The notes beneath the pieces are model-generated. The model saw nothing but the letters and a program-made list of their open reading frames with translations. It was not told the DNA's origin and did no database searches. Below are positions 27,597-35,795 of a DNA stretch of 63,444 bases, in pieces; the first letter of the stretch is position 1; every line of letters begins with the position of its first letter. The position numbers and the translations under genes are program-made. The stretch is from Isosphaeraceae bacterium (lineage in GTDB: Bacteria > Planctomycetota > Planctomycetia > Isosphaerales > Isosphaeraceae), in assembly GCA_025356435.1 (NCBI GenBank), contig JANXSY010000204.1:1-63444 (forward strand), in the 5' to 3' direction.

Positions 27597-27661
27597 AAGA
27601 CTTGACCACTCGATCTAATTTATTAAGTTATGAATATTTTGAACACATTTCGATATGAATT

Positions 27662-29041
27662 TCAAACCGCCGCCGTCGTATAGAGTGGTGTCATCACCTC
27701 GCCCGAGCAGATTCGCAGGGGGCGGCCGAAGCGGTCGCGGACCTCGGTTGCGGGGTCGACGCCGAGCGCTGAGTAGATCGTGGCGGCGAGATCGGGAGGG
27801 CTAAAAGCCCGCGAGATCGGGAAGGCACCGAGCTTGTCAGACTTGCCGATCAGTTGACCGCCGACGACCCCTCCGCCCGCGAAGACCGCCGGGAAGACGT
27901 TCGGCCAGTGGTCGCGGCCCGGCACGTCGCCCGGCTTGAGAGGGGCGATCCGGGGCGTGCGGCCGAACTCGCCGAGCATCACCACCAGGGTCTCGTCGAG
28001 CATGCCGCGCGCGTCGAGGTCGTCGAGCAAGGCCGAGACGGCGCGGTCGAGGGGCGGCAGGAGGTCGTTCTTGAGGCGAGGGAAGTTGGCGACGTGCGTG
28101 TCCCAGGTCTGCACGATCCCCATCGTCGCCTGCACGATTGGCACCCCTGACTCGACGAGCCGACGCGCCATGAGCAGCGACCGGCCGTAGAGGTGGCGAC
28201 CGTAGCGGTCGATCAGGCGGGGGTCTTCGCGATCGAGGTCGAGCGCCTGCCCGACCTTGCCGTTGCAGAGCATCGCGATCGCGGCGTCTTGCTGGTCGGA
28301 GAAGGCATCGTCGGGCGAGGTCGTCGTGGCCTGGCTCAAGAGGTGGCGGCGATGGTGCAGCCGCTCGGGGTCGAGGCCGGCGGGCAAGGCGAGACTGTCG
28401 TCGCGGGCCTCGGGCTTGGAGGGATCGAGGCGAAGCTGCCAGGGGTCGTTCCTTGGGCCGAGGAAGCCCGCATCCTGTCCCGGCCAGGTGAGCGGGCCTT
28501 CGATGAGCCGGGTCGGCAAGGCCACGCCACTGGGAATGCCGTCGCGTCGGTGCCGCAGATGGTCGAGCACGGCCGCATAACAGGGGAAGTCATCGCGCGA
28601 AGCCACGCGATCGATGTCGTTCGCCCCACGGGGGTTCGAGACCTGACCGGTCAACACACGATGGACCGCGAGCAGGTGGTTGCCCTCGGGATGCGCCATC
28701 GACCGGACGATCGCCAGCTTGTTCGCTCTCGCGGCGAGTCCGGGCAGATGCTCGCACATCTTGATCGCGGGCACAGCCGTGTCGATCGGCTTGAACTCGC
28801 CTCGGATGCCGTCGGGGGCCTCGGGCTTCATATCAAACGAGTCGTGCTGCCCGAGTCCTCCGCTGAGCAGGATCACGATCACCGACTTCGCCCGCCCCGG
28901 CCGCGCGCCGACCGTCTTTACCTCGCGGCCCGCGAGCAGTCCCGGCAGACCCAACCCCAGCAGACCCGAATAGCCAACCTGGAGGAAGGCCCGCCGCGTC
29001 GTCGAGAACCCACGCGCGAGGTTCGATTCGGGCGGGTTCAT
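27662..29041 (-). CDS. DUF1501 protein, TAT-exported
   Basis: A 459-residue protein with a twin-arginine-type signal: STTRRAFLQVGYSGLLGLGL near residues 13-32. The DUF1501 domain fills the rest: VIVILLSGGLGQHDSFDMKP, IAIVRSMAHPEGNHLLAVHR-like motifs, GQDAGFLG, ETLVVMLGEFGRTPRI and GGGVVGGQLIGKSDK. These alkaline-phosphatase-fold proteins usually pair with DUF1549/DUF1553 cytochrome proteins; this one stands alone. Their role is unknown, probably in envelope or polysaccharide metabolism. The 3' end converges on the pseudogene. Confidence 0.9.
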   Translation of the reverse strand: MNPPESNLARGFSTTRRAFLQVGYSGLLGLGLPGLLAGREVKTVGARPGRAKSVIVILLSGGLGQHDSFDMKPEAPDGIRGEFKPIDTAVPAIKMCEHLPGLAARANKLAIVRSMAHPEGNHLLAVHRVLTGQVSNPRGANDIDRVASRDDFPCYAAVLDHLRHRRDGIPSGVALPTRLIEGPLTWPGQDAGFLGPRNDPWQLRLDPSKPEARDDSLALPAGLDPERLHHRRHLLSQATTTSPDDAFSDQQDAAIAMLCNGKVGQALDLDREDPRLIDRYGRHLYGRSLLMARRLVESGVPIVQATMGIVQTWDTHVANFPRLKNDLLPPLDRAVSALLDDLDARGMLDETLVVMLGEFGRTPRIAPLKPGDVPGRDHWPNVFPAVFAGGGVVGGQLIGKSDKLGAFPISRAFSPPDLAATIYSALGVDPATEVRDRFGRPLRICSGEVMTPLYTTAAV

Positions 29042-29243
29042 ATCGCGACTCCTGAGGGTCTGGCGCAGGCCCGACGAGCCTGCCGATCCTCAAAGTTTAA
29101 CATTTGCTAACGAGGGGGTCTACCGGAATCTCATTCCAGCCGATCGGCGACAAGGTCTTGCCCCGCGCGGCGGCATCTGACACCAATGGAGCGACTCATC
29201 AAGGTCTCGTCAATCGAAGGCTAAAGGAGAAGCAAATTTACTT

Positions 29244-30323
29244 ATGACGACAATCATCGCATTCCTCTTGATCCTGACCGCCCCCGAGCCCGCCAGGATG
29301 GATCGCGTCGTCGTGTCTGACGACGGCCGGGGGTTCGTCCTCAAGCCGTCGGGCCGGGCGTTTACGCCTTGGGGGCTGAACTACGGCAATGCTGGCCGGC
29401 TGATTGAGGACTACTGGGACGCCGAATGGCCGACGATCGTCGATGACTTCAGGGAGATGAAGGGGCAGGGGGCCAACGTCGTCCGGGTCCACCTTCAGTT
29501 TGGCAAGTTTATGGACCTTGCCGACCGGCCGAATCCCAAGGCGCTCGATCGGCTTGGCAAGCTCCTCGAACTGGCCGAGGCGACCGGCCTCTATCTCGAC
29601 ATTACCGGCCTCGGCTGCTACCGCAAGGCGGATGTCCCCCCGTGGTATGACGGACTCTCCGAGGCGGATCGCTGGTCGGCGCAGGCGAACTTTTGGGCGG
29701 CGATCGCCAAGCGATGCGCATCGAGCCCGGCCGTGTTCTGTTATGATCTTATGAATGAACCGTTCGCGGGCGGTGGCGACAAGAAGCCTGGCGACTGGTA
29801 CTCAGGCAAGACGTTCGGCGAATATGATTTCCTCCAGTGGGTCGCACTTGAGATGCGCGGTCGGACGCGCGAGGAGATCGCTCGCCAGTGGATCAAGCGG
29901 CTCTCGGCGGCGATCCGCGAGCACGACCGCCAGCACCTCATCACCGTTGGCCTCATGCCTTGGGTGCCGAAGTGGGGCTATCTCTCGGGCTTCATCCCCG
30001 AGACGACGGCCCCCGAACTCGACTTTATCAGCGTCCACATCTATCCGGAAAAGGGCAAGGTGGACGAGGCGATCTCGGGCCTGAAACGGTTCGCAGTCGG
30101 CAAGCCCGTCATCATCGAAGAGACGTTCCCGCTCTCCTGTTCGTTGGCCGAGATCGAGGCGTTTCTCGACCAATCTCGCCCGATCGCCTGCGGCTGGATG
30201 GGTCACTACGACGGCCAGACGGCCGAGCAGTACGAAGAACTGCGCCGCAAGGGCACTCTCACGCTCTCGCAGGCCATCTACAAAGACTGGCTCGAACTGT
30301 TCCGTAAACAGGCCCCGAAGTGA
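29244..30323 (+). CDS. GH5-like cellulase-family glycosidase
   Basis: A 359-residue exported protein (signal MTTIIAFLLILTAPEPA, short). It is a single TIM barrel: PWGLNYGN near the start, GANVVRVHLQFGKFM, GLYLDITGLGCYRK, then DLMNEP with the acid/base Glu at residue 172, FISVHIYPEKG, and VIIEETFPL with the likely nucleophile at Glu 292 or 293. These are the spacing and motifs of clan GH-A enzymes, closest to GH5 or GH5-like families. Substrate probably a beta-glucan or mannan. A second clan GH-A protein lies at 53697-54812. Confidence 0.82.
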   Translation: MTTIIAFLLILTAPEPARMDRVVVSDDGRGFVLKPSGRAFTPWGLNYGNAGRLIEDYWDAEWPTIVDDFREMKGQGANVVRVHLQFGKFMDLADRPNPKALDRLGKLLELAEATGLYLDITGLGCYRKADVPPWYDGLSEADRWSAQANFWAAIAKRCASSPAVFCYDLMNEPFAGGGDKKPGDWYSGKTFGEYDFLQWVALEMRGRTREEIARQWIKRLSAAIREHDRQHLITVGLMPWVPKWGYLSGFIPETTAPELDFISVHIYPEKGKVDEAISGLKRFAVGKPVIIEETFPLSCSLAEIEAFLDQSRPIACGWMGHYDGQTAEQYEELRRKGTLTLSQAIYKDWLELFRKQAPK

Positions 30324-30471
30324 CCCGACGATGATCGAGTCTGGCCTCCGCACGAGACCGTGCTTAGCCTGATATCTTTTGTCACCCCGACTTATTATGA
30401 CTCGGATCAAGATATATTATTTTCTGCAAACCCGAAACGTTGAGGACTTCGGTCACATCCGCCCGCATGGC

Positions 30472-30771
30472 TCAGCCGTACTTCAGCTTCCATTCCGCCT
30501 TCATCTTCACGTAGGCGGGTTTCGCCTCAGCCTTCTGCCATGCCTCGTAAAAAATCGCTGCGGACTCTGCCTTTAATGGATCGCCTGTTCCCTTTTCGAG
30601 CTGGTGCTTGAACCGCCAATGGGGCACCATCTCACCCTTGTACGGCTCGCAGATCAAGACACCCTGCTCGCCCCTGCCGACGCGATATTCCTCCGGGTGA
30701 GCCCGATAGTCGACGTCGGGCCTCCAGTGGTCTTTGGATTTATCGAAATTTAGGTTACTCGGCCCGTCCAT
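30472..30771 (-). CDS. DUF4385 protein, shortened
   Basis: A 99-residue protein with GGGGAGG before the ATG. The N-terminal part YRAHPEEYRVGRGEQGVLIC followed by EPYKGEMVPHWRFK matches the start of DUF4385, and the C-terminal part GDPLKAESAAIFYEAWQKAE followed by AKPAYVKMKAEWKLKYG matches its end. Full-length DUF4385 proteins, as I remember them, carry about 45-50 residues between these parts (an ARKFLQMG...RRYANH region) that are missing here, with the frame kept. The gene may encode a short functional protein or be a decayed copy. Function of the family unknown. Confidence 0.7.
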   Translation of the reverse strand: MDGPSNLNFDKSKDHWRPDVDYRAHPEEYRVGRGEQGVLICEPYKGEMVPHWRFKHQLEKGTGDPLKAESAAIFYEAWQKAEAKPAYVKMKAEWKLKYG

Positions 30772-31144
30772 TTGACCTCCCCGCCGTTACTTCCACCCCT
30801 CGACGGTCGTTCCGCCGAAGATCATGCGACTCATCTGAGGCGTGAAGATCCCTAGCCCTCAGAAACGTCGTCTGACGAACCTCATCGAGGAGTGCCAAAC
30901 GTCATGGTGCCCAGGAAAAAGGGGCTGACAACTCGGCCGGAGCAGCCGAGAGCACGGTTAGGCGGCAAGGCTCATGGCTTTGGGCGTCCGACAGAGCCCA
31001 GGATTCAACGATTTCAATAGCCTTGCGTTGTAGACGCGGCACGCATCTTCGGATAGAGACGGGCCCTGTGTCGCTAAGATTCATAGCCACAACGGACTTG
31101 CCGTTATTCGTTGGCGATACCCTTCAGATTACTGGTTTCAAATT
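30772..31144. other. intergenic stretch without a convincing gene
   Basis: No credible coding region on either strand. A 62-codon minus-strand frame at 30902-31090 has no family signature and biased composition. On the minus strand near 30783-30850 a short open stretch ends MSRMIFGGTTVEGWK-stop, which could be a gene relic but is too short to name. The stretch ends at the promoter of the aldo/keto reductase cassette. Confidence 0.5.
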
Positions 31145-31173
31145 TTGACTTCTGTTACCTGGATCGCTACACT
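31145..31173 (+). promoter_or_regulatory. sigma70-type promoter of the AKR-TetR cassette
   Basis: TTGACT at 31145-31150, a 17-base spacer, and TACACT at 31168-31173. It lies 32 bases before the reductase ATG, with AGGAG between. The TetR protein encoded by the second gene would be the natural regulator, but no clear palindromic operator overlaps it. Confidence 0.65.
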
Positions 31174-31205
31174 TGCTCTTGTCCCTCTCAAACAGGAGCC
31201 AGATC

Positions 31206-32087
31206 ATGAGTGAACCAAAGCTCGGCGGACCGTTCACGTTCCCCGGCACGTCACTGACAGTCCACCGGATGGGCTATGGCGCGATGCAGCTGTCTGGCCC
31301 CGGCATCTTTGGGCCGCCCAAGGACCCGGATGAGGCTGTTGCCGTACTCAAAGAAGCGATCGAGTCCGGCGTTGACCACATCGACACCAGCGACTTTTAC
31401 GGTCCACATATCACCAACCAGATCATCCGACAGGCCCTCCACCCGTATCCCACTCATCTGGTCATCGTCACCAAGCTGGGAGCGGTCCGGGGTGAGGACG
31501 CCTCGTGGAAGTTTGCGCATGGTAAGGACGACCTGATCGCGGGGGTCCACGATAACCTCAAAAACCTTGGCCTCGACGCGCTCGACATCGTGAACCTCCG
31601 CGTCGGCGGGATGCTCGAGCCGACAGAGGGACCCATTGCGGAAAAAGTTGAGATCCTGGCCGAACTCCAGCGTCAAGGCTTGATTCGCCACGTGGGCCTG
31701 AGCAACGTCAATGCGGCGCAGTTGGCTGAGGCGCAGGCGATCACGAATATCGTCTGTGTCCAGAACTATTACAACCTGGCCAACCGCAACGACGACGCCA
31801 TGATCGATCTCCTGGCCAAACAGGGCATCCCTTATGTGCCGTTCTTCCCGCTCGGTGGGTTCACGCCGCTCCAATCGACGACACTCTCAGACGTGGCGGG
31901 CCGCCTCGGGGCGACGCCAATGCAGGTCGCGCTGGCATGGCTGCTGCACCGATCTCCCAACATCCTGCTGATCCCCGGCACGTCGACGCGAAGCCACCTC
32001 CGGGAAAACCTGGCCGCCGCAGGACTCACGCTGCTGCCGGAAGCCCTGGCGGAACTGGATTCGATCGCGGCTGCCGCAAAGCAATAA
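31206..32087 (+). CDS. aldo/keto reductase
   Basis: Start at ATG 31206 (293 residues) behind AGGAG; an upstream in-frame ATG at 31173 would overlap the promoter -10 box. The AKR fold shows HIDTSDFYGPHITNQII with Asp60 and Tyr65 of the catalytic tetrad, Lys90 in VIVTKLGAV, and the NADPH-binding C-terminal LIPGTSTRSHLRENLAAAGL. It would reduce an aldehyde or ketone with NADPH. It is close to the yajO/YhdN-like branch with oxidoreductase annotation. First gene of a three-gene plus-strand cassette; the TetR gene begins 9 bp later. Confidence 0.9.
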   Translation: MSEPKLGGPFTFPGTSLTVHRMGYGAMQLSGPGIFGPPKDPDEAVAVLKEAIESGVDHIDTSDFYGPHITNQIIRQALHPYPTHLVIVTKLGAVRGEDASWKFAHGKDDLIAGVHDNLKNLGLDALDIVNLRVGGMLEPTEGPIAEKVEILAELQRQGLIRHVGLSNVNAAQLAEAQAITNIVCVQNYYNLANRNDDAMIDLLAKQGIPYVPFFPLGGFTPLQSTTLSDVAGRLGATPMQVALAWLLHRSPNILLIPGTSTRSHLRENLAAAGLTLLPEALAELDSIAAAAKQ

Positions 32088-32096
32088 GAGGCCAAC

Positions 32097-32684
32097 ATGC
32101 ACCCCGATGCCCCGCTCACCCGCGATCGAATCCTCGCTGCGGCCGAGGACGTCATCCGGCGGTTCGGCCCGTCCAAGGCGACTGTCGTGGATGTGGCTCG
32201 GGCATTGGGCGTGAGCCACACATCCGTCTATAAGCATGTGTCGAGCAAAGCGGAACTGCGTGACCTCGTCGTTGGCCAATGGATGGAGGCCACCATGCCT
32301 CCGCTCCGAACCATCGTTGCCCAGCCAGGACCGGCCCCCCAGAGGTTACGGCAGCTCATCGACGCCTTGATCAGCGTCAAACGCCGGCGGGCCACCGAAG
32401 ATCCAGAGCTGTTCTCAGCCTTTCGGACGCTGGGGGCCGAAGCCAAGTCTGTCGTCCTCGCCCACATCGACGAGTTGATCAGGCTGGTCGCAACGGTCAT
32501 TGCCTCCGGCGTGCAGGAAGGTACGTTTCGCACAGTCGACCCCGTAGCTACCGGCAGGGCGGTGCTGATCGCTACGTCCAAATTTCACCACCCAGCGCAC
32601 GCCGCCGAGTGGGCTGACCCAATTATCGACGCGGCATACAACGACGTGTGGCAGTTGCTGATGAGTGGGCTCAGCTCGGGTTAA
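32097..32684 (+). CDS. TetR-family transcriptional regulator
   Basis: A 195-residue protein with the TetR N-terminal DNA-binding domain: TRDRILAAAEDVIRRFG, then a helix-turn-helix (ATVVDVARALGVSHTSVYKH, about residues 25-45) and KAELRDLVV. The C-terminal ligand-binding domain (from about 70) is variable, as expected. It most likely represses the cassette and its own gene in response to a small molecule handled by the reductases. AKR, TetR and SDR in this order recalls transferable stress-response cassettes in many bacteria. Confidence 0.92.
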   Translation: MHPDAPLTRDRILAAAEDVIRRFGPSKATVVDVARALGVSHTSVYKHVSSKAELRDLVVGQWMEATMPPLRTIVAQPGPAPQRLRQLIDALISVKRRRATEDPELFSAFRTLGAEAKSVVLAHIDELIRLVATVIASGVQEGTFRTVDPVATGRAVLIATSKFHHPAHAAEWADPIIDAAYNDVWQLLMSGLSSG

Positions 32685-32766
32685 CGGTTGGAACCGAAAT
32701 CCCTTCAAGTTTTACGCGATCGACCTAGCGTCGATTGCTCCTTCACGTTTGCATAAAGGCTTAATT

Positions 32767-33663
32767 ATGCGTGTATTCCTAACCGGCGCGACGGGTTTTG
32801 TCGGCATCGAAGTCGTCCGGGATCTCCTCAAAGCGGGCCACACGGTGCTGGGCCTCGCTCGTTCGGACAAGGGCGCTGCGGCGCTGATCGCAGCCGGGGC
32901 TGAGGTGCACCGGGGCGACCTCGAAGACCTGGACAGCCTGCGGAGCGGCGCGAGGTCATCGGACGGGGTGATCCACTGCGGCTTCGTCCATGATTGGTCT
33001 AGGTTCGCGGAAGTCTGCGCGATCGACCGCCGTGCCATCGAGGCGATAGGCGACGCGCTTGCCGGCTCTGACCGCCCCCTGGTCGTCACCTCTGGAACCG
33101 GGATGGGAACGGTTGTGCCGGGTCAACCCGCGATCGAGGACCACTTCGACCCCAACCACCCGAACCCTCGGGCCGGTTCGGAGATCGCGGCGGAGGCCGT
33201 CGCGGCTCAAGGCGTCCGGGTGTCGGTGGTGCGCCTGCCGCAGGTTCATAACACGGAGAAGCAAGGTCTCGTCACCCCCACAATCGCTCTCTCCCGCGAG
33301 AAGGGCGTCTCTGCGTATATCGGCGACGGCCTCAATCGCTGGCCTGCGGTTCACGTGCTCGACGCCGCTCGCGTCTACCGGCTTGCCCTTGAAAAGGGGC
33401 CGAACCGAGCGAGGTATCACGCCGTTTCCGAAGAGAGCGTGACGGCCAAAGCGATCGCAGAGGCCATCGGGCGAGGTCTGAAGATTCCGGTGGTCTCCCT
33501 GTCCCCCGAAGAAGCCGCCGGTCACTTCGGCTGGATGGCGATGTTCGCAGGGTGGGACATGCCGGCGTCGAGCACGCTGACGCAAGAGCGGCTGGGTTGG
33601 CACCCAACGCAGCAGGCCGGGATGATCGAGGATCTCGACCACATGGACTATTCCGTAAGTTGA
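32767..33663 (+). CDS. NAD-dependent epimerase / extended SDR family protein
   Basis: Start at ATG 32767 (298 residues), since the protein then begins directly with the Rossmann strand MRVFLTGATGFVGIEVVRDL; the longer frame from 32665 overlaps the TetR gene and has no signature. The NAD motif GATGFVG and the LVVTSGTGMG strand are those of extended SDR proteins. The canonical YxxxK pair is not evident; the equivalent place reads RAGSEIAAEAVAAQGVRVSV, as in an atypical SDR subgroup. Substrate unknown. Third gene of the cassette, 82 bp after TetR. Confidence 0.88.
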   Translation: MRVFLTGATGFVGIEVVRDLLKAGHTVLGLARSDKGAAALIAAGAEVHRGDLEDLDSLRSGARSSDGVIHCGFVHDWSRFAEVCAIDRRAIEAIGDALAGSDRPLVVTSGTGMGTVVPGQPAIEDHFDPNHPNPRAGSEIAAEAVAAQGVRVSVVRLPQVHNTEKQGLVTPTIALSREKGVSAYIGDGLNRWPAVHVLDAARVYRLALEKGPNRARYHAVSEESVTAKAIAEAIGRGLKIPVVSLSPEEAAGHFGWMAMFAGWDMPASSTLTQERLGWHPTQQAGMIEDLDHMDYSVS

Positions 33664-33948
33664 GCACGCCGGACCGGGTGATGTTCCCCAAGTCCGTTTC
33701 GGGAAAAAACCCTATCCTTCAGATACGGCACCGGGTCTCCGATCCGACTGTCTCCCGATGCTCTTAAACGAGTCGGCGAAACAGTTGCATTCGTAAGTCA
33801 ACCCGTGTCGGGCTTAGCGGTCCTTCCGGCGAGGGGCGGTGGACCGTTGTCAAACGGCGGTCTGGGAGACGACAATCAGGGCCGAACCGCCCGGGCCTGT
33901 TGCCGGGCTTTTGACCCGTCCCCGACCGATTGAAGGACCTCGCCGCCG
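33664..33948. other. intergenic stretch before the phosphoglycerate mutase gene
   Basis: No gene-like frame on either strand. The last 20 bases hold the AAGGACC ribosome binding site of the mutase gene. I see no clear promoter, hairpin or repeat here. Confidence 0.5.
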
Positions 33949-35160
33949 ATGTCGATGCATGACCTGATCCGGAGCCTCCGCGAGCCCGCCAAGACGAAGA
34001 TCGTGTTCCTCGTGGCCGATGGCCTCGGCGGTCTGCCGATCGAGCCGGGCGGCAAGACCGAGCTGGAAACCGCCCGCACCCCGAACCTCGACGCACTCGC
34101 CGCCGAGGGGACCGTCGGCCTCAGCACGCCGGTCGCCCCCGGGATCACGCCGGGCTCAGGCCCCGGCCACCTTGGCCTGTTCGGGTTTGATCCGCTGAAG
34201 CACGACATCGGCCGTGGTGTGCTCGAAGCGTTGGGGATCAACGTCGAGGTCGGGCCGAACGACGTGGCGATCCGTGGAAACTTCTGCACGATCGACGCCG
34301 ATGGCCGCGTCACCGACCGCCGCGCCGGACGCATCCCCACCGAGACGTGCGAGGCGCTCGTCGCCAAGCTCCGCGCCGGGGTGAAGGTCGAAGGGGTCGA
34401 GACCCTGATCGAGGCGGTCCGCGAATATCGCCTGGTCGTCCGGTTCCGGGGCGAGGGCCTGGGCGACAACGTCGCCGACACCGACCCGCTCTCAACCGGC
34501 CTGCATACCCTCGAACCCAAGGCCGGTGACGCCGCGTCTGAGAAGACCGCGAAGATCGCCGCCGAGTTCCTCCGGCAGGCCAAGCTGGTCCTCAAGGACG
34601 AGTCGCCCGCGAACTTCCTGATGTTGCGCGGGTTCGCAAGCTTCCCCAAGATCGCGACGATGGAAGAGGCTTACGGGCTCAACGCCGTGGCGATCGCCGT
34701 CTATCCGATGTATCGCGGGCTTGCCCGCCTGGTGGGGATGACGGTCGTCGAGCCCGGCAAGACCCTGGCCGACCAGTTCGAGGTCGCCAAGGCCAACTGG
34801 GAAAAATATGACTTTTTCTTCATCCATTACAAGTACACTGATAGTACGGGTGAAGACGGCAACTTCGCCAAGAAGGTCGAGATGATCGAGGCCCTTGACG
34901 CCGAGATCCCCAAACTCCGCGCCTTGAACCCCGACGTGCTGATCGTCACCGGCGACCACTCGACCCCGAGCCGGATGAAGTCGCACAGCTTCCACCCGGT
35001 CCCGACCCTCCTCTGGGCACCCGCGACCTCGCGTCCCGACCTCGTGACGACCTTCGGCGAGCGCCCGGCCCTGCAAGGCGGACTCGGCCAGTTCCTCGCC
35101 AAAGACCTGATGCCGCTGGCCCTCGCGCACGCCAACCGGCTCCAGAAGTTCGGGGCCTGA
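33949..35160 (+). CDS. apgM: 2,3-bisphosphoglycerate-independent phosphoglycerate mutase, archaeal type
   Basis: A 403-residue protein of the ApgM branch of the alkaline-phosphatase superfamily. The N-terminus has VFLVADGLGGLPIEPGGKTE with the metal-binding Asp, then ARTPNLDALAAEGTVGL and GITPGSGPGHLGLFGFDP, whose Ser would carry the phospho-intermediate. Late metal-binding residues are in VTGDHSTPSRMKSHSFHPVP. It converts 3- to 2-phosphoglycerate in glycolysis and gluconeogenesis. Planctomycetes often use this type. AAGGACC precedes the ATG. It ends six bases from a convergent gene. Confidence 0.93.
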   Translation: MSMHDLIRSLREPAKTKIVFLVADGLGGLPIEPGGKTELETARTPNLDALAAEGTVGLSTPVAPGITPGSGPGHLGLFGFDPLKHDIGRGVLEALGINVEVGPNDVAIRGNFCTIDADGRVTDRRAGRIPTETCEALVAKLRAGVKVEGVETLIEAVREYRLVVRFRGEGLGDNVADTDPLSTGLHTLEPKAGDAASEKTAKIAAEFLRQAKLVLKDESPANFLMLRGFASFPKIATMEEAYGLNAVAIAVYPMYRGLARLVGMTVVEPGKTLADQFEVAKANWEKYDFFFIHYKYTDSTGEDGNFAKKVEMIEALDAEIPKLRALNPDVLIVTGDHSTPSRMKSHSFHPVPTLLWAPATSRPDLVTTFGERPALQGGLGQFLAKDLMPLALAHANRLQKFGA

Positions 35161-35166
35161 TCGCCG

Positions 35167-35772
35167 TCAGAACGTCCAGCGACGGCCGTCGGTCTCATGC
35201 CAGACCTCGATCGACGGCCGTCCTTCTCCCGGCACGAGTCGCATCGTCAGCGGGAAAACACCGAGACGAATCGACTCGCCACCTTCGGACGTGGCCCGGC
35301 CGTCGAGCGTCATGACGTCGTCGACTCGCCGATAGAGTTCGAGCGCCCAAGGATCGCGGTCGACGACCAGGAACTCGCGTACTCCGACCTTCGCATAGAA
35401 GGCGGCCTTGTCGCGCGAACGATCGTGAGGACTGACAATCTCGACCGCGATGTCCGGGCCGCCGCACCAGTGGGTATCGCAGTTCTTCGCGGGATTCTCC
35501 CGGAGATAGACTGCGACATCGGGCTCGCGGAAATTCTCGATCCACCCCTCTTCGCGGTCGCTCACGTTGCAGCCGTCGAAGACACGCCCTGCGTCTCGCG
35601 AACCGAGGACGGACCGGAAGATAAAAGTTAGTTCTGCGGAGATGTCTTGATGCTCAAGGTTCGCAAGTAGCGACATGACCAAGACTCCATTCCAGACTTC
35701 GTCCCGGTCATTATCGCCACGCTCACTCTTGATCCGTTCTTCCAAAATTGGATCAAGTACAAGGATCGGCAT
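35167..35772 (-). CDS. Uma2-family PD-(D/E)xK protein
   Basis: Start taken at ATG 35772 (201 residues) with AAGAGGCGG upstream. An in-frame GTG at 35799 that overlaps the preceding stop is possible. The Uma2/DUF820 pattern is clear: FREPDVAVYL, GGPDIAVEIVSPHDRSRDKA and VGVREFLVVDRDPWALELYR, giving the Asp, Glu and Lys of a restriction-endonuclease-like site. Such proteins are abundant in cyanobacteria and planctomycetes and their true role is unknown. It follows the cytochrome gene with little or no gap. Confidence 0.87.
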   Translation of the reverse strand: MPILVLDPILEERIKSERGDNDRDEVWNGVLVMSLLANLEHQDISAELTFIFRSVLGSRDAGRVFDGCNVSDREEGWIENFREPDVAVYLRENPAKNCDTHWCGGPDIAVEIVSPHDRSRDKAAFYAKVGVREFLVVDRDPWALELYRRVDDVMTLDGRATSEGGESIRLGVFPLTMRLVPGEGRPSIEVWHETDGRRWTF

Positions 35773-35795
35773 CGTCCGCCTCTTCGAAGTCAGCG

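Noticed and set aside
27600-27660. TTGACC followed by an AT-rich stretch near 27603-27640 as a plus-strand promoter
   Set aside because: It would point into the 3' end of a convergent gene and no plus-strand gene follows, so it is most likely just AT-rich intergenic DNA.
30783-30850. Minus-strand segment ending MSRMIFGGTTVEGWK-stop
   Set aside because: It reads like the end of a real protein, but only about 22 codons are open, too few to name even as a pseudogene.
30902-31090. 62-codon minus-strand frame in the 30.8-31.1 kb gap
   Set aside because: No conserved motif and no clear ribosome binding site; composition is typical of chance frames.
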